From assembly GCA_905182305.1 (NCBI GenBank), contig CAJJBB010000003.1, forward strand, positions 248,001 through 312,000: a stretch of 64,000 nt of DNA, in the 5' to 3' direction. Position 1 is the stretch's first letter. Each line of letters begins with the position of its first letter. Of the stretch, positions 21,373 through 32,710 are shown in pieces. Origin of the DNA: Flavobacteria bacterium MS024-2A. Lineage in GTDB: Bacteria > Bacteroidota > Bacteroidia > Flavobacteriales > Flavobacteriaceae. The position numbers and the translations under genes were made by a program. Under the pieces are notes generated by a model. The model was not told the origin of the DNA and did not search any database. It saw only the letters and a list, made by a program, of their open reading frames with translations.

Positions 21373-21954
21373 ATGATTACACAAATTATAGGAAGGTTAG
21401 TAGAAAAATTACCCACACATGTAGTAATTGATTGCCAAGGTGTTGGGTACCAAGTAAACATTTCTTTACATACCTTTTCTCAATTGAGTAATGATGAAAA
21501 AATAAAACTCTATACCCATCTTCAAATTAAAGAAGATTCACATACACTATTTGGTTTTTTTACTACCCTAGAGCGCTCCGTATTTAGACTTTTACTCTCT
21601 GTTTCAGGAATAGGAGCAAGTACAGCGAGAACCATGTTATCGTCTTTAGAGCCTCAGCAAATTCAACGTGCCATAATCACCGAAGATTTAGCTACCATTA
21701 AATCGGTAAAGGGAATTGGTTTAAAGACGGCACAACGGGTATTAATAGAGCTAAAAGATAAAATGTTGAATCTCTTCGAAGGTGAAGAAATTCAACCTTT
21801 TCCAAACAATACAATCAAAGAAGAAGCGTTATCAGCATTAGAGGTTCTTGGTTATTCAAGAAAGCAATCTGAAAAAGTAATAGATAACGCCATTCAGAGT
21901 GCTCCTGATAGTTCTGTAGAAGATCTTATAAAGGCAGCCCTGAATAAATTGTAA
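21373..21954 (+). CDS. ruvA: Holliday junction DNA helicase subunit RuvA
   Basis: MITQIIGRLVEKLPTHVVIDCQGVGYQV; VSGIGASTARTMLSS; GIGLKTAQRVLIELKDK. Confidence 0.96.
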   Translation: MITQIIGRLVEKLPTHVVIDCQGVGYQVNISLHTFSQLSNDEKIKLYTHLQIKEDSHTLFGFFTTLERSVFRLLLSVSGIGASTARTMLSSLEPQQIQRAIITEDLATIKSVKGIGLKTAQRVLIELKDKMLNLFEGEEIQPFPNNTIKEEALSALEVLGYSRKQSEKVIDNAIQSAPDSSVEDLIKAALNKL

Positions 21955-21962
21955 AAAACCCT

Positions 21963-24900
21963 TTGATTGAGACAGCTCGATATTTAATTTTTAAGGCACC
22001 CCATACTTCATTTGTTATCCTATTAGGGATATTTTTATCCTGTGGAGTTTTGTCTGCTCAACAAGGTGCTGTTTTAGGAAAGATCTCTCCTCCTAATTCA
22101 AGCAACATCTCTAGTCAGTATCGATATAATGCAGATACTGATCGATATATATTTACAGAAGAAATTGGCGGATATCCCATAAGTATTCCTTTGATGCTTT
22201 CTGTCAAAGAATATGAGGCTCTGGTGCTTAAAGAGCAAATGAAAACATACTTTCAGGATAAATTACAAGTACTTAGTGGAAGAGGTTCTAATCTAGAGGA
22301 GATTCAAAAAAACTTATTGCCCGAATTGTATGTAAATAATAAATTTTTTCAATCCATTTTTGGTAGTGATGCCATTAATATTTCTCCTCAAGGATCCATA
22401 GGAATAGATTTAGGGTATCGCTATCAAAAAAATGATAATCCAAATGCATCACCAGTAAATAGAAGAAATAATGGATTTGATTTCGACCAACGGATAAGTT
22501 TAAGCTTATTGGGAAAAATTGGAGAACGACTTCAAATTACTGCAAATTATGATACTGAATCTACCTTTGATTTTCAAAATTTAATTAAAATCCAATTCAA
22601 TAAGCCTCAACTTTCGGAGATTAAGAATTTGATTCCAGGAAAAGTGGGTTCAACATTGAGTGGACTTCAAGAAAAGGTTGAATCAGTCCAAAATAAAGTG
22701 TCCGATGTTAAACAAAAAATCAATGAAGCTAAAAGTACTTTAAATCAAGCACGCCAGAAAATTGATGATTTAAAAGAGAACCTTAACAAACTCCCAAACA
22801 GTTCTGAACAAGTCGGAAATAGAGTGGCAGACTATTTAAAAGGAAAGGTTACTGAAGATGCTATTCTTCAGAATATTGATATTGGTAATATTAGTATGCC
22901 CTTAAACAGCAACTTAATACAAGGGGCACAAAGTCTTTTTGGTGTAAGAGCAGATTTGAAATTTGGTAATACTACAATTTCAGGAATTTTTTCGGAGCAA
23001 CGTTCTCAGTCTCAAAATATTACTTCACAAGGAGGGGGAAAGCTTGAGGATTTCAGCCTTTTTGCGTTAGATTACGAAGAAGATAGACATTACTTTATTA
23101 GTCATTATTTTAGAGATAATTACGATGCGTTTTTAGACACTTATCCTTACATAAATTCACCTATTCAAATAACTAGAATTGAGGTTTGGATTACTAATAG
23201 AGGCTATCAAACTCAAAATGTTAGAAATATTATTGCTCTTCAAGATTTAGGAGAGGCTAATCCTGAAAATACTCGATTGGATGATTCAGTTTCTTCTTTT
23301 TTTATTGAGGGAAATCCTTTATTCCCTCCAAGTAATAAAGTTAACAAACTAGACCCTGATGAGATTGGTTTTGGAGGAATTTTAACATCTAATATTCGTG
23401 ATATTGCGAAAGTAAAAAACGGATTTGGTGTAACTAAAGTTTCCGAAGGGAAGGATTATGCGGTTTTAGAAAGTGCAAGAAAACTAAATGCCCAAGAATA
23501 CACTTTTCATCCACAGTTAGGGTATATATCTTTAAATCAACGTCTCAGTAATGATGAAATTTTAGGAATCGCTTTTCAGTATACTTATTTAGGAAAAGTA
23601 TATCAAGTAGGAGAGTTTGCCAATGGCGACATACCTGGCACCTCTTTATTACAAAATGATGTTTCGCCACAACCCCAGCAGGCACCTATTATTCAAACAA
23701 ACAATCTGGTAGTTAAATTGCTTAAAAGTAGTTTGACCGATGTACGTCAACCTCTTGTGGGATTTGATGATGAAGAATATCTATAACACCGGTGCTTTTC
23801 AATTGTCTGAAGAAGATTTCAAACTCAGTATTTTATATACTGATCCTTCACCAATCAATTACATGACCCCTGTTGATGTTTCTATTTGGCCAAAATCTTT
23901 AGATCAAGAGGTTTTATTAAACACCATGGATTTAGACCGTTTAAATGCATATCAAGATCTAGTGGCTCGTGGCGATGGTTTTTTTGACTTATATACCTGG
24001 AATAACTATTGACCCTAGGTATGGCCGTATTATTTTTCCTAAAGCAGAACCTTTCGGAGAATTTCTTTTTAATTTATTAGACAATCCAGAATCTTCTAAA
24101 GAGGATTATGATATTGAAAGTAGTTTTAATAAGAATCAAAAGAAGTATGTATTCAATCAAATGTATTCTTCTACAAAAGCATCTGCATTAGAGTTTACGG
24201 AAAAAAACAAGTTTCAACTCAAAGGAAAGTACAAGTCTGAAGGAGGAGATGGTATTAATATCGGTGCATTTAATGTCCCTAGAGGTTCTGTTAAGGTAAC
24301 AGCAGGTGGAAGGGTACTTCAAGAGGGAATGGATTATACTGTTAATTACGAAATAGGAAGAGTGAAAATTCTAGATGAAGGGTTAAAAGCCTCTAATATT
24401 CCTATTGATATTTCGGTAGAGAATAATTCTTTTTTCAATCAACAAAACAAGCGTTTTTCCGGATTTAATATTAATCATCGTATTAGCGATAAAATTTTTG
24501 TAGGAGGAACCTTAATTAATTTAAGTGAAAATCCTTTAACTCAAAAAGCTAATTATGGAACAGAACCGGTTAATAATACCATGATGGGTTTCAACACTAA
24601 TTTTTCTACAGAAATCCCTTTTTTAACACGCTTAGTAAATAAATTGCCAACAGTTAAATCTACGATTCCTTCTCAAATTTCTTTTAGAGGAGAAGTTGCA
24701 AGTCTAGCGGCTAAAGATCCTAGAAATACCCAATTGAACGGTGAAACTAATGTGTATATTGATGATTTTGAGGGGGCTCAAACCAATATTGATGTAAAAG
24801 GTTTTAATGCTTGGAATCTTTCAAGTGTTCCTGTTAATGATGTTCCAGGAGCTGACTCTAGAGGGCTTGGCAAGTGGTTTTGCACGGTCTAAATTGGCTT

Positions 24901-27900
24901 GGTACTCTATAGATCAAGTATTCTATTTTAGGCCACCAGCAGGAATAAATAATGATGACATTTCATCTAACGAAACTCGGCGTATTTTTATCAACGAATT
25001 ATTCCCTGAACAGGATATAGTTCAAGGGACACCAAGTACTTTACCTACATTTGATTTAGCTTATTACCCTGAGGAAAAAGGTCCTTATAATAATGCTACT
25101 TCAGAGAAGTTTTCAATGGATCCCAAAAATAATTGGGGAGGTATTATGCGTTCTTTAAATGCTACTAACTTTGAGCAATCTAATGTTGAATTTATTGAGT
25201 TTTGGTTATTAGACACATTTTCTGAAAACACTTCACCTTCAGATGATCTGGGAGAGTTGGTTTTTCATTTAGGAAATATATCTGAAGATATTTTGCGCGA
25301 TGGAAGAAAACAATTTGAAAACGGACTCCCTTCCTCTACCGAAGCAACACCAACCTATCAAACGCCTTGGGGAAAAGTTCCAGCAAATCAATCCTTAGTT
25401 TATGCCTTTAATTCTGTCGCTGAAGACCGTTCTATTCAAGATGTGGGTCTTGATGGTTTAGCAGATTCACAAGAACAAACAATTTTCACCAATGGACCAA
25501 GTAATGACCCTGCAGGTGATAATTATCAATATTTTTTACAAGGGGAAGGAGGTATTTTAGATCGGTATAAAAACTATAATGGACTAGAAGGTAATACCCC
25601 AATAAACTTTAGTGATTCAGATAGAGGAAATACAACAGAACCTGATACAGAAGATATTAATCGTGATCAGAGTATGAATACGATTGATAGTTATTTTGAA
25701 TATCGTGTTCCTATTTCCAAAAACATGCAGGTAGGGAACCATCCTTTTATTACAGATGTTCGTGAAAATATTAATGTAAATACTCCTAATGGAGATCAGT
25801 TTTCGACACGTTGGATCCAATTTAAGATACCTATCCAGAAAGATTATTATGAAAACACTTCTTACAATAGATATTTTAAGGCAGTCAATGAAATTAACGA
25901 TTTGCGATCTATTCGTTTTATGCGAATGGTTTTAAATGGTTTTGAAAAAAAAGTGGTTTTTCGATTCGGAACCTTAGATCTTGTTCGTGGTGATTGGAGA
26001 AGGTATAATAAGCCTTTAAACGAAGAGATTTTAGTTAATCAAAATACCACGGTAGACATTAGTACCGTAAACATTCTTGAAAATGAAAATCGTATTCCTA
26101 TTAACTACGTATTGCCTCCAGAAATAAGAAGGGAGCAAATCAACAACAACAATACCATTATTCGTCAAAATGAACAATCTTTAGCTTTTAGAGTTTGTGA
26201 TCTACAACCTTCAGATTCTCGTGGAGTTTATAAAGGTTTGGATTTAGACATGAGACAATACAGTAAACTTCGTATGTTTTTACATGCAGAATCTCTTCCA
26301 GGAAATGAACCTTTGCCTGGAGAAGGTTCAGAAGAAGAATTTGACAAACGCTTGGTGGCTTTTATTAGATTAGGTTCAGATTACCAAGATAATTTTTATC
26401 AGATTGAAGTACCTTTAAAGCCTTCAGCTTATACTGATAATAATTCCAATAAACTTTCTGCAGAAGAGGTTTGGAATCCAGATTCTAATTCGCTGGAGGT
26501 TCCCATTGATATCCTTACGAAACTCAAAGCACTTGCTTTGCAACAGTTGGGACTTGGAAAAACTTTATATTTTGATGAAACATTAAATCCTATTAATGAA
26601 TTCACTCCCATTAGCAGCTTACCAGGAGACCACAAGTATAAGTTTGCTATTCGAGGAAATCCTTCTCTAGGAGCCATTAGAACACTTATGATTGGAGTTA
26701 AAAATCCATCTACTACCCTAGGGGAGTCCTTATGTGGAGAAGTTTGGTTTAATGAACTAAGAATTTCAGGTATAGATAGTCAAGGGGGGTGGGCAGCTAT
26801 TGGGGCCTTAGATGCTAATCTTGCTGATTTCGCATCTTTTTCTGCTACGGGGCGTTATTCTACAATTGGATTTGGCAGCATAGACCAAACTCCCAACCAA
26901 AGAACAAGAGAAGATTTATTACAATATGATATAGTTTCAAATATTAATTTAGGGCAATTAACACCTCAAAAGTGGGGTCTTCAAATTCCTTTAAGTTTTG
27001 CTAGTGGGGAAACCTTAATTACCCCAGAATATGATCCTTTTTATCAAGATATAAAATTGAGTGATCGTCTAGAAACGCTCAAAGAAAATCACAACGTGAT
27101 TCTATTAGAAATCAATCTATTGATTATACAAGACGTAAAAGTATTAGTTTAATTGGTGTCAGAAAGAACAGTAATAGCGATGGTCCTACGCGCTTTTATA
27201 GTCCCCAAAATTTTAATTTTAACTATGCATACAATGAGTTAGAGCATCATGATTATGAAATTGAAAACCATGAAGAAATAAACCTCCTTTTAGGAGCAAA
27301 TTATGGGCATTCTTTTTCTAGTAAACCTATAGAACCTTTTAAGAAGGTCACTTTTTTAAATCAAAAAAAATACTTGCAATGGCTACAGGAATTAAACTTC
27401 AATTTACTGCCTAATTCAATTGAGGGAGCTGCAAATATTAATCGTATTTTAAATAATCAAAAATTTAGACAAGTATACCTAGAGGGAGTAGATTCTCAAA
27501 TTCAACGCGATCTACCCAATTTGCAGCAACGCAACTTTTTGTTTGATTACAATTATGCCTTTACCCATAATTTAAGTCGTTCGCTACGCGTAAATTTCAA
27601 TGCAGCAACAAGTAGTATTATCAGAGAATTAGATCCTTTTGGAGGTAGCTTAGGTGCTCCTGTGTCTGAATCTGGTTCAAGAGCTTTATGGGAGGGAATT
27701 CTAAATCCAGGAGAACCAAATACTCACATACAATCCTTAGTTGTTAATTATAAACTACCCTTTCAATACATTCCATTACTTAGCTTTATAGATGCTACCT
27801 ATAATTATACAGGTAATTTTAATTGGATCAGGGGTTCAGAAGCACTCTCGCAAGTGGTAAGTGAAGATGGAATTCCTTTAGGTATTGTCAACACTATTCA

Positions 27901-29398
27901 AAATAATAACACAAAAACCTTAACAGGGGCTCTGTCATTTTCAAAATTATATTCTATTTTAGGATTAAAGTCTAAAAAAAATTCATTTAATGCTCAAGTC
28001 AAAAAAAGTGTTCCGAATGATAGTATAGCCAAGAAAAAGTATCCACTTTTGAAAAAAGGCTTAACGCAGTTGGTCGATATTTTAACCGCTATAAAACGTG
28101 TTCAAGCCAATTATAAAGAAAACAACGGCTCCGTTCTCCCCGGATACCTTCCTGCTGTAGGTTTTGCTGGTGGACTAAGACCCAGCTTAGGGTATACCTT
28201 TGGGAGTCAGGCAGATATTCGTTATGAAGCAGCCAGACAGGGATGGTTAACGGAGTATCCAAATTTTAATCAGCCTTTTACTCAATTGCATTCAAGTAGG
28301 CTTCAAGCATCAGCACAAGTAGTTCCTTTTAAAGGTTTGATAATTGATTTAAATGCAGAGCGTGATTATTCTGAAAATACATTAGAAAATTTTAAAGTTG
28401 AATCACAAAATTATATATCTCAAAACTCAAATTTATATGGAAATTTTGGGATGTCTACTATTTTAATTCAAACTGCTTTTAGTAGCTCCAGAGGATCTGG
28501 AAGATCAAATTTTGAGAAATTCAGAGATGCACGAAAAATTATTGCAAATCGACTAGCACAAAACAGTAATTCTATAAGTCTTGTGCAAAATATTGATGGA
28601 TACCCCGTTGGGTTTGGAAAGAACCAACAAGGAGTATTAATAAACTCTTTTTTATCTGCATATTCAGGTGTAAATCCAGAAAATATATCTTTAAATCCAG
28701 TACGAAACACACCACTACCTAATTGGAACATAAAGTTTACGGGACTTACAGAGTTAAAGTCCATTGCTAAAATTTTTAAACGGCTATCCTTAAATCATGC
28801 TTATAGAGCAAGCTATACTCTCACAAATTTTCAATCTAATTTTGACTATAATCCACTAGCTCCAGAACAAACAGATAAATTGGGGAATTTAATTCCTAAA
28901 AGTTTATTTTCTAATATCAATTTAGTAGAACAGTTTAACCCACTTATTAGGTTAGATGTTGAGTTGATAAACTCCTTTAAATTTTTAGCTGAATTAAGAA
29001 AAGAACGTGCTATATCTTTAAGTCTTGACAACAACCTTATTACAGAGTCAAGGGGAGATGAGTATGTTGTTGGAATGGGTTACCGCGTTAAAGATGTTCG
29101 ATTTAGAACAAGTATTGGTGGAAGACGTGTAATTTTAAAAGGTGATTTAAACATTAAAGCAGATGTTTCATATCGTGATAATATAACTGTCTTGCGTAAT
29201 TTAGAATATGACAACAATCAAGTTACCGCTGGGCAACGTTTAATGGCGATTAAGGTTACGGCGGATTATGCATTGACACGAAATTTAACAGCTCAATTTT
29301 TTTATGACCATAATTTTTCTGAATTTGCTATTTCTACAGCCTTTCCTCAAACAAGTATTCGTTCAGGTTTTACAATTCGTTATAATTTTGGAAATTAA
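21963..29398 (+). CDS. sprA: SprA/Sov, type IX secretion system outer-membrane translocon (about 2,475 aa), interrupted by four frameshifts
   Basis: Five consecutive ORFs (21963-23786, 23740-24012, 23969-24892, 24807-27152, 27374-29398 plus open unlisted 27095-27373) joined collinearly; conserved ruvA-sprA-gcvH order; motifs GITIDPRYGRIIFP, INIDDFEGAQ-like YIDDFEGAQTNIDVKG, ASGFARSKLAWYSID. Confidence 0.92.
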
Positions 29399-29425
29399 AA
29401 GTCTTTTTTCATGAAATAAATCAAT

Positions 29426-29433
29426 TAAATTTG
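29426..29433 (+). promoter_or_regulatory. Candidate -7 element (TAAATTTG) upstream of gcvH
   Basis: Matches Bacteroidetes -7 consensus TAnnTTTG; no convincing -33 TTTG found. Confidence 0.35.
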
Positions 29434-29453
29434 TGAAAATTAAAGTTTCACTA

Positions 29454-29834
29454 ATGAATGTACCGGAAGAATTAAAATACACCAAAGATCACGAATGGGT
29501 AAAAATAGAAGGTGATATTGCAACCATAGGAATTACTGATTTCGCTCAAGGTGAATTAGGAGATATCGTCTATGTTGAGGTAGAGACCTTAGATGATACT
29601 CTTGAGGCAGATGCTGTTTTTGGTTCAGTTGAAGCGGTTAAAACCGTTTCAGATTTATTTATGCCCTTAACAGGAGAGGTAATTGCTTTTAATGAGGCAT
29701 TAGAAGATACTCCGGAGACAGTAAATGAAGATCCTTACGGAGAAGGATGGATGATTAAGATTAAACTTACAGACCCTTCAGCGATTAAAGATTTACTTGA
29801 TGCAGCGGATTATACTAGGTTGGTTACAGGCTGA
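29454..29834 (+). CDS. gcvH: Glycine cleavage system H protein (start moved from 29433 GTG to 29454 ATG)
   Basis: [42 protein letters not shown], lipoyl site [12 protein letters not shown]. Confidence 0.95.
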   Translation: MNVPEELKYTKDHEWVKIEGDIATIGITDFAQGELGDIVYVEVETLDDTLEADAVFGSVEAVKTVSDLFMPLTGEVIAFNEALEDTPETVNEDPYGEGWMIKIKLTDPSAIKDLLDAADYTRLVTG

Positions 29835-30192
29835 TAGATTTTTTAAAGTATTAGCTCTTTTTACTACTTTCATTATCGTTTACTTAAGTTTAAAGCCACC
29901 AGGTAAAGAATCCAGCTGGACTTTCCTTTTTTTTAGGCAAGACATAGTACTTCATTTTGGTTGTTATTTTTTACTTACAGTTATTTATTTTACTGCTTTA
30001 TTTAAATATAAATCAGCGATTAAAACTTCATTTTTACTTTCTTTTTTTATTGGGTGTTTAATGGAATTATTGCAACTAATCCCATTTTTTGAAAGGACCT
30101 TTGATTTTGACGATATTGTGGCTAATTTTATAGGGAGTTTATGCGGAATAATTCTGATTCAAATATTGTTTGCCGATTCTCTAAAAGAATAA
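29797..30192 (+). CDS. VanZ-like family membrane protein
   Basis: [48 protein letters not shown]; overlaps gcvH 3' end. Confidence 0.85.
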   Translation: MMQRIILGWLQADRFFKVLALFTTFIIVYLSLKPPGKESSWTFLFFRQDIVLHFGCYFLLTVIYFTALFKYKSAIKTSFLLSFFIGCLMELLQLIPFFERTFDFDDIVANFIGSLCGIILIQILFADSLKE

Positions 30193-30244
30193 TGTGTTTT
30201 AAGTATATTTTTTTTTAGTTTAGCTATCTAAATAACGTTTTATT

Positions 30245-30952
30245 ATGCAACCCAAAAAAAACGAAAAAGTTGATTTAACTAAAAACAGCAGTCTATACTT
30301 TGTTATTGGACTCGCGACAATTTTATTTATTTCATGGCAAGCTATTGAGTGGAAAACCTATGAGAAAGATCTATATGGGTATGAGGCTTTAAATGTAGAT
30401 GATGAAGATGACGAAGAAATCCCTATCACCGAACAGCTCAAAACGCCACCACCACCACCACCACCACCACCACCAGCACCTGAAGTTATTGAGGTTGTAG
30501 AAGATGAGGAAGAAGTTGAAGAGACTGTTATTGAATCTACAGAAACAAACGAAGATGAAATAGTTGAGATCGTTGAAGTAGAAGAAGAATATGATGACGT
30601 TGATGTTCCATTTGCGGTTATTGAAGACGTACCTATTTTTCCTGGTTGTGAAAAGGTTTCTAAATCAGAACGCCGTAACTGTTTTCAAGAAAAAATGAAT
30701 AAGCATATTCGGAAAAACTTTAGATATCCTGAAATCGCACAGGAAATGGGGATTCAAGGACGTGTATATGTGAATTTTATTATAGCAAAAGATGGTCAGA
30801 TTACAAATATTAGAATGCGTGGACCAGATAAAAACCTAGAAAAAGAAGCACAGCGGATAATTGCTAAATTGCCAAATATGATACCTGGAAAGCAAAGAGG
30901 AAGACCAGTACGTGTTCCTTTTAGTATCCCAATTACCTTCAGATTACAGTAA
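30245..30952 (+). CDS. tonB: Energy transducer TonB
   Basis: Single N-terminal TM, Pro-rich then acidic linker, C-terminal TonB domain (FRYPEIAQEMGIQGRVYVNFIIAKDGQITNIRM). Confidence 0.93.
   Translation: MQPKKNEKVDLTKNSSLYFVIGLATILFISWQAIEWKTYEKDLYGYEALNVDDEDDEEIPITEQLKTPPPPPPPPPPAPEVIEVVEDEEEVEETVIESTETNEDEIVEIVEVEEEYDDVDVPFAVIEDVPIFPGCEKVSKSERRNCFQEKMNKHIRKNFRYPEIAQEMGIQGRVYVNFIIAKDGQITNIRMRGPDKNLEKEAQRIIAKLPNMIPGKQRGRPVRVPFSIPITFRLQ
30446..30475 (+). repeat. (CCA)10 trinucleotide repeat encoding polyproline in TonB
   Basis: Ten consecutive CCA codons. Confidence 0.85.
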
Positions 30953-31144
30953 AGATAATTTAAAAGTATTCAGCACTGTATAGGGTGTTTAATGGATTAT
31001 ATTTAAAAGTTAGATAAAATTATTGGTAAATCTTTATTCCCATCAATTATTGCTTATGGATAAAGCATTCTAAGGTCGTATATTACTTTAAACTTCGACT
31101 TTGTTTAAGCTTTAAAAAATTTTATATCTAAATACTATTTTTGA

Positions 31145-31175
31145 TTGTTCATTGGTTTTTTCTCGACTATCTTTA
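31145..31175 (+). promoter_or_regulatory. Candidate Bacteroidetes-type promoter for ctaB
   Basis: TTG (31145-31147), N20, TATCTTTA (31168-31175), a 7/8 match to TAnnTTTG; ATG at 31197. Confidence 0.35.
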
Positions 31176-31196
31176 CAGCCTGAAAGATGATGCACC

Positions 31197-32099
31197 ATGC
31201 ACCAAAATGAAATCCTTTCCTCGCCTAATAGACAGATAACTTTAAGTGATTTTTCACAACTCACAAAATTCAGGTTGTCTATTACAGTTGTGATATCATC
31301 CATCGCAGGTTATTTTTTAGCCGTAGAAGTAGTTCATCTCCCAACCCTCTTATTGCTTATTATTGGTGGCTATGCAATGGTGGGAGCTTCAAATACTTTT
31401 AATCAAGTATTTGAAAAGGACTTGGATAAATTAATGCTCAGAACTCAAAACCGTCCATTACCAGCTGGGCGAATGCAATCAAGTACGGCTTTGTTTATTG
31501 GGGTTGTTTTGACCTTAGTTGGGGTTTCTACCCTATATTTTATAAACCTCAAGACTGCTTTTTTCGGTAGTTTATCCATTTTCTTGTATGCTTGCGTATA
31601 TACCCCATTAAAGCAAAAAACTTCGTTGTCTGTATTTGTAGGTGCTTTTCCTGGTGCCATTCCTTTTATGTTGGGGTGGGTTGCAGCTACGAATGAATTT
31701 GGCATTGAACCAGGTGTTTTGTTTATGATTCAATTCTTTTGGCAGTTTCCACATTTTTGGGCTATCGGATGGTTAATGCATGATCAATACAAAGCTGCTG
31801 GTTTTAAGATGCTTCCTTCTGGAGCACGGGACCAGTCTACCGCTTTTCAAACTGTTTTTTATACTCTTTGGACGGTTCTTATCTCATTATTACCTGCTTT
31901 TTATTCAACGGGCTCTTTAATATTGACATTTCCTTCAGCAATTATGGTGGGGGTATTAGGCGCTTTTTTTTTATTTTATGCCCTTAGGCTAATGTTTTTA
32001 AAAGATGATAAAGCTGCTCGCTTTTTAATTAGAGCAAGTATCTTATACATAACAGGCATACAAATAGTGTATGTTTTAGATAAATTTTTATTTCAATGA
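31197..32099 (+). CDS. ctaB: Protoheme IX farnesyltransferase (heme O synthase)
   Basis: ASNTFNQVFEKDLDKLMLRTQNRPLPAGRM (UbiA motif), FFWQFPHFWAIGWL. Confidence 0.95.
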   Translation: MHQNEILSSPNRQITLSDFSQLTKFRLSITVVISSIAGYFLAVEVVHLPTLLLLIIGGYAMVGASNTFNQVFEKDLDKLMLRTQNRPLPAGRMQSSTALFIGVVLTLVGVSTLYFINLKTAFFGSLSIFLYACVYTPLKQKTSLSVFVGAFPGAIPFMLGWVAATNEFGIEPGVLFMIQFFWQFPHFWAIGWLMHDQYKAAGFKMLPSGARDQSTAFQTVFYTLWTVLISLLPAFYSTGSLILTFPSAIMVGVLGAFFLFYALRLMFLKDDKAARFLIRASILYITGIQIVYVLDKFLFQ

Positions 32100-32674
32100 A
32101 TACAAACGATTCTTTAATAGAAAAAAATAATAGAGCAAAAAAAATGATGCTGTGGTTTGGCATGATAAGCATGAGTATGACTTTTGCTGGTTTGACGAGT
32201 GCTTACGTGGTAAGTAGTTCACGATCTGATTGGATTCAGCAAATCGAACTCCCCTTTGCTTTTACTATTAGCACCCTTCTTATTATTTTAAGTAGCGGTA
32301 CCTTTTATTTGGCATTGAAAATGCTTAAAGTTCAGAATAAAATTGCAACACAAGGTCTGCTCGCAATTACTTTTGCGTTAGCATTAGCTTTTATATATTT
32401 TCAGTTTCAAGGATTTAGAGCAATTATAGAACAAGGGTATTATTTTACAGGGCCGGAAAGCTCAATTACAACATCTTATTTATATGTTTTGGTTTTATTG
32501 CATTTGTTGCACTTAACAGCTGGAATTGTGATTGTCTTGAATGTGTTTTTCAACACTTTAAAAGAAAAATATAACCCAGCAAATACCTTAGGATTTGAGC
32601 TCGCTCTAACTTTCTGGCACTTTTTAGATTTTCTTTGGGTATATTTATTTTTATTCGTTTCATTCTACGGTTAA
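32096..32674 (+). CDS. Heme-copper oxidase subunit III family protein
   Basis: Five predicted TM segments, LLHLLHLTAGIVIVL, TFWHFLDFLWVYLFLF; overlaps ctaB. Confidence 0.88.
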   Translation: MNTNDSLIEKNNRAKKMMLWFGMISMSMTFAGLTSAYVVSSSRSDWIQQIELPFAFTISTLLIILSSGTFYLALKMLKVQNKIATQGLLAITFALALAFIYFQFQGFRAIIEQGYYFTGPESSITTSYLYVLVLLHLLHLTAGIVIVLNVFFNTLKEKYNPANTLGFELALTFWHFLDFLWVYLFLFVSFYG

Positions 32675-32710
32675 AAATTAATAAATTTGCACAGAATTTA
32701 AAATGATAAT

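Noticed and set aside
23740-24012. Standalone 90-aa protein
   Set aside because: It is an internal fragment of SprA bounded by two 1-bp frameshifts, not an independent gene.
30446-30475. CRISPR-like or tandem-repeat array
   Set aside because: It is a codon-level CCA repeat within tonB with no spacers.
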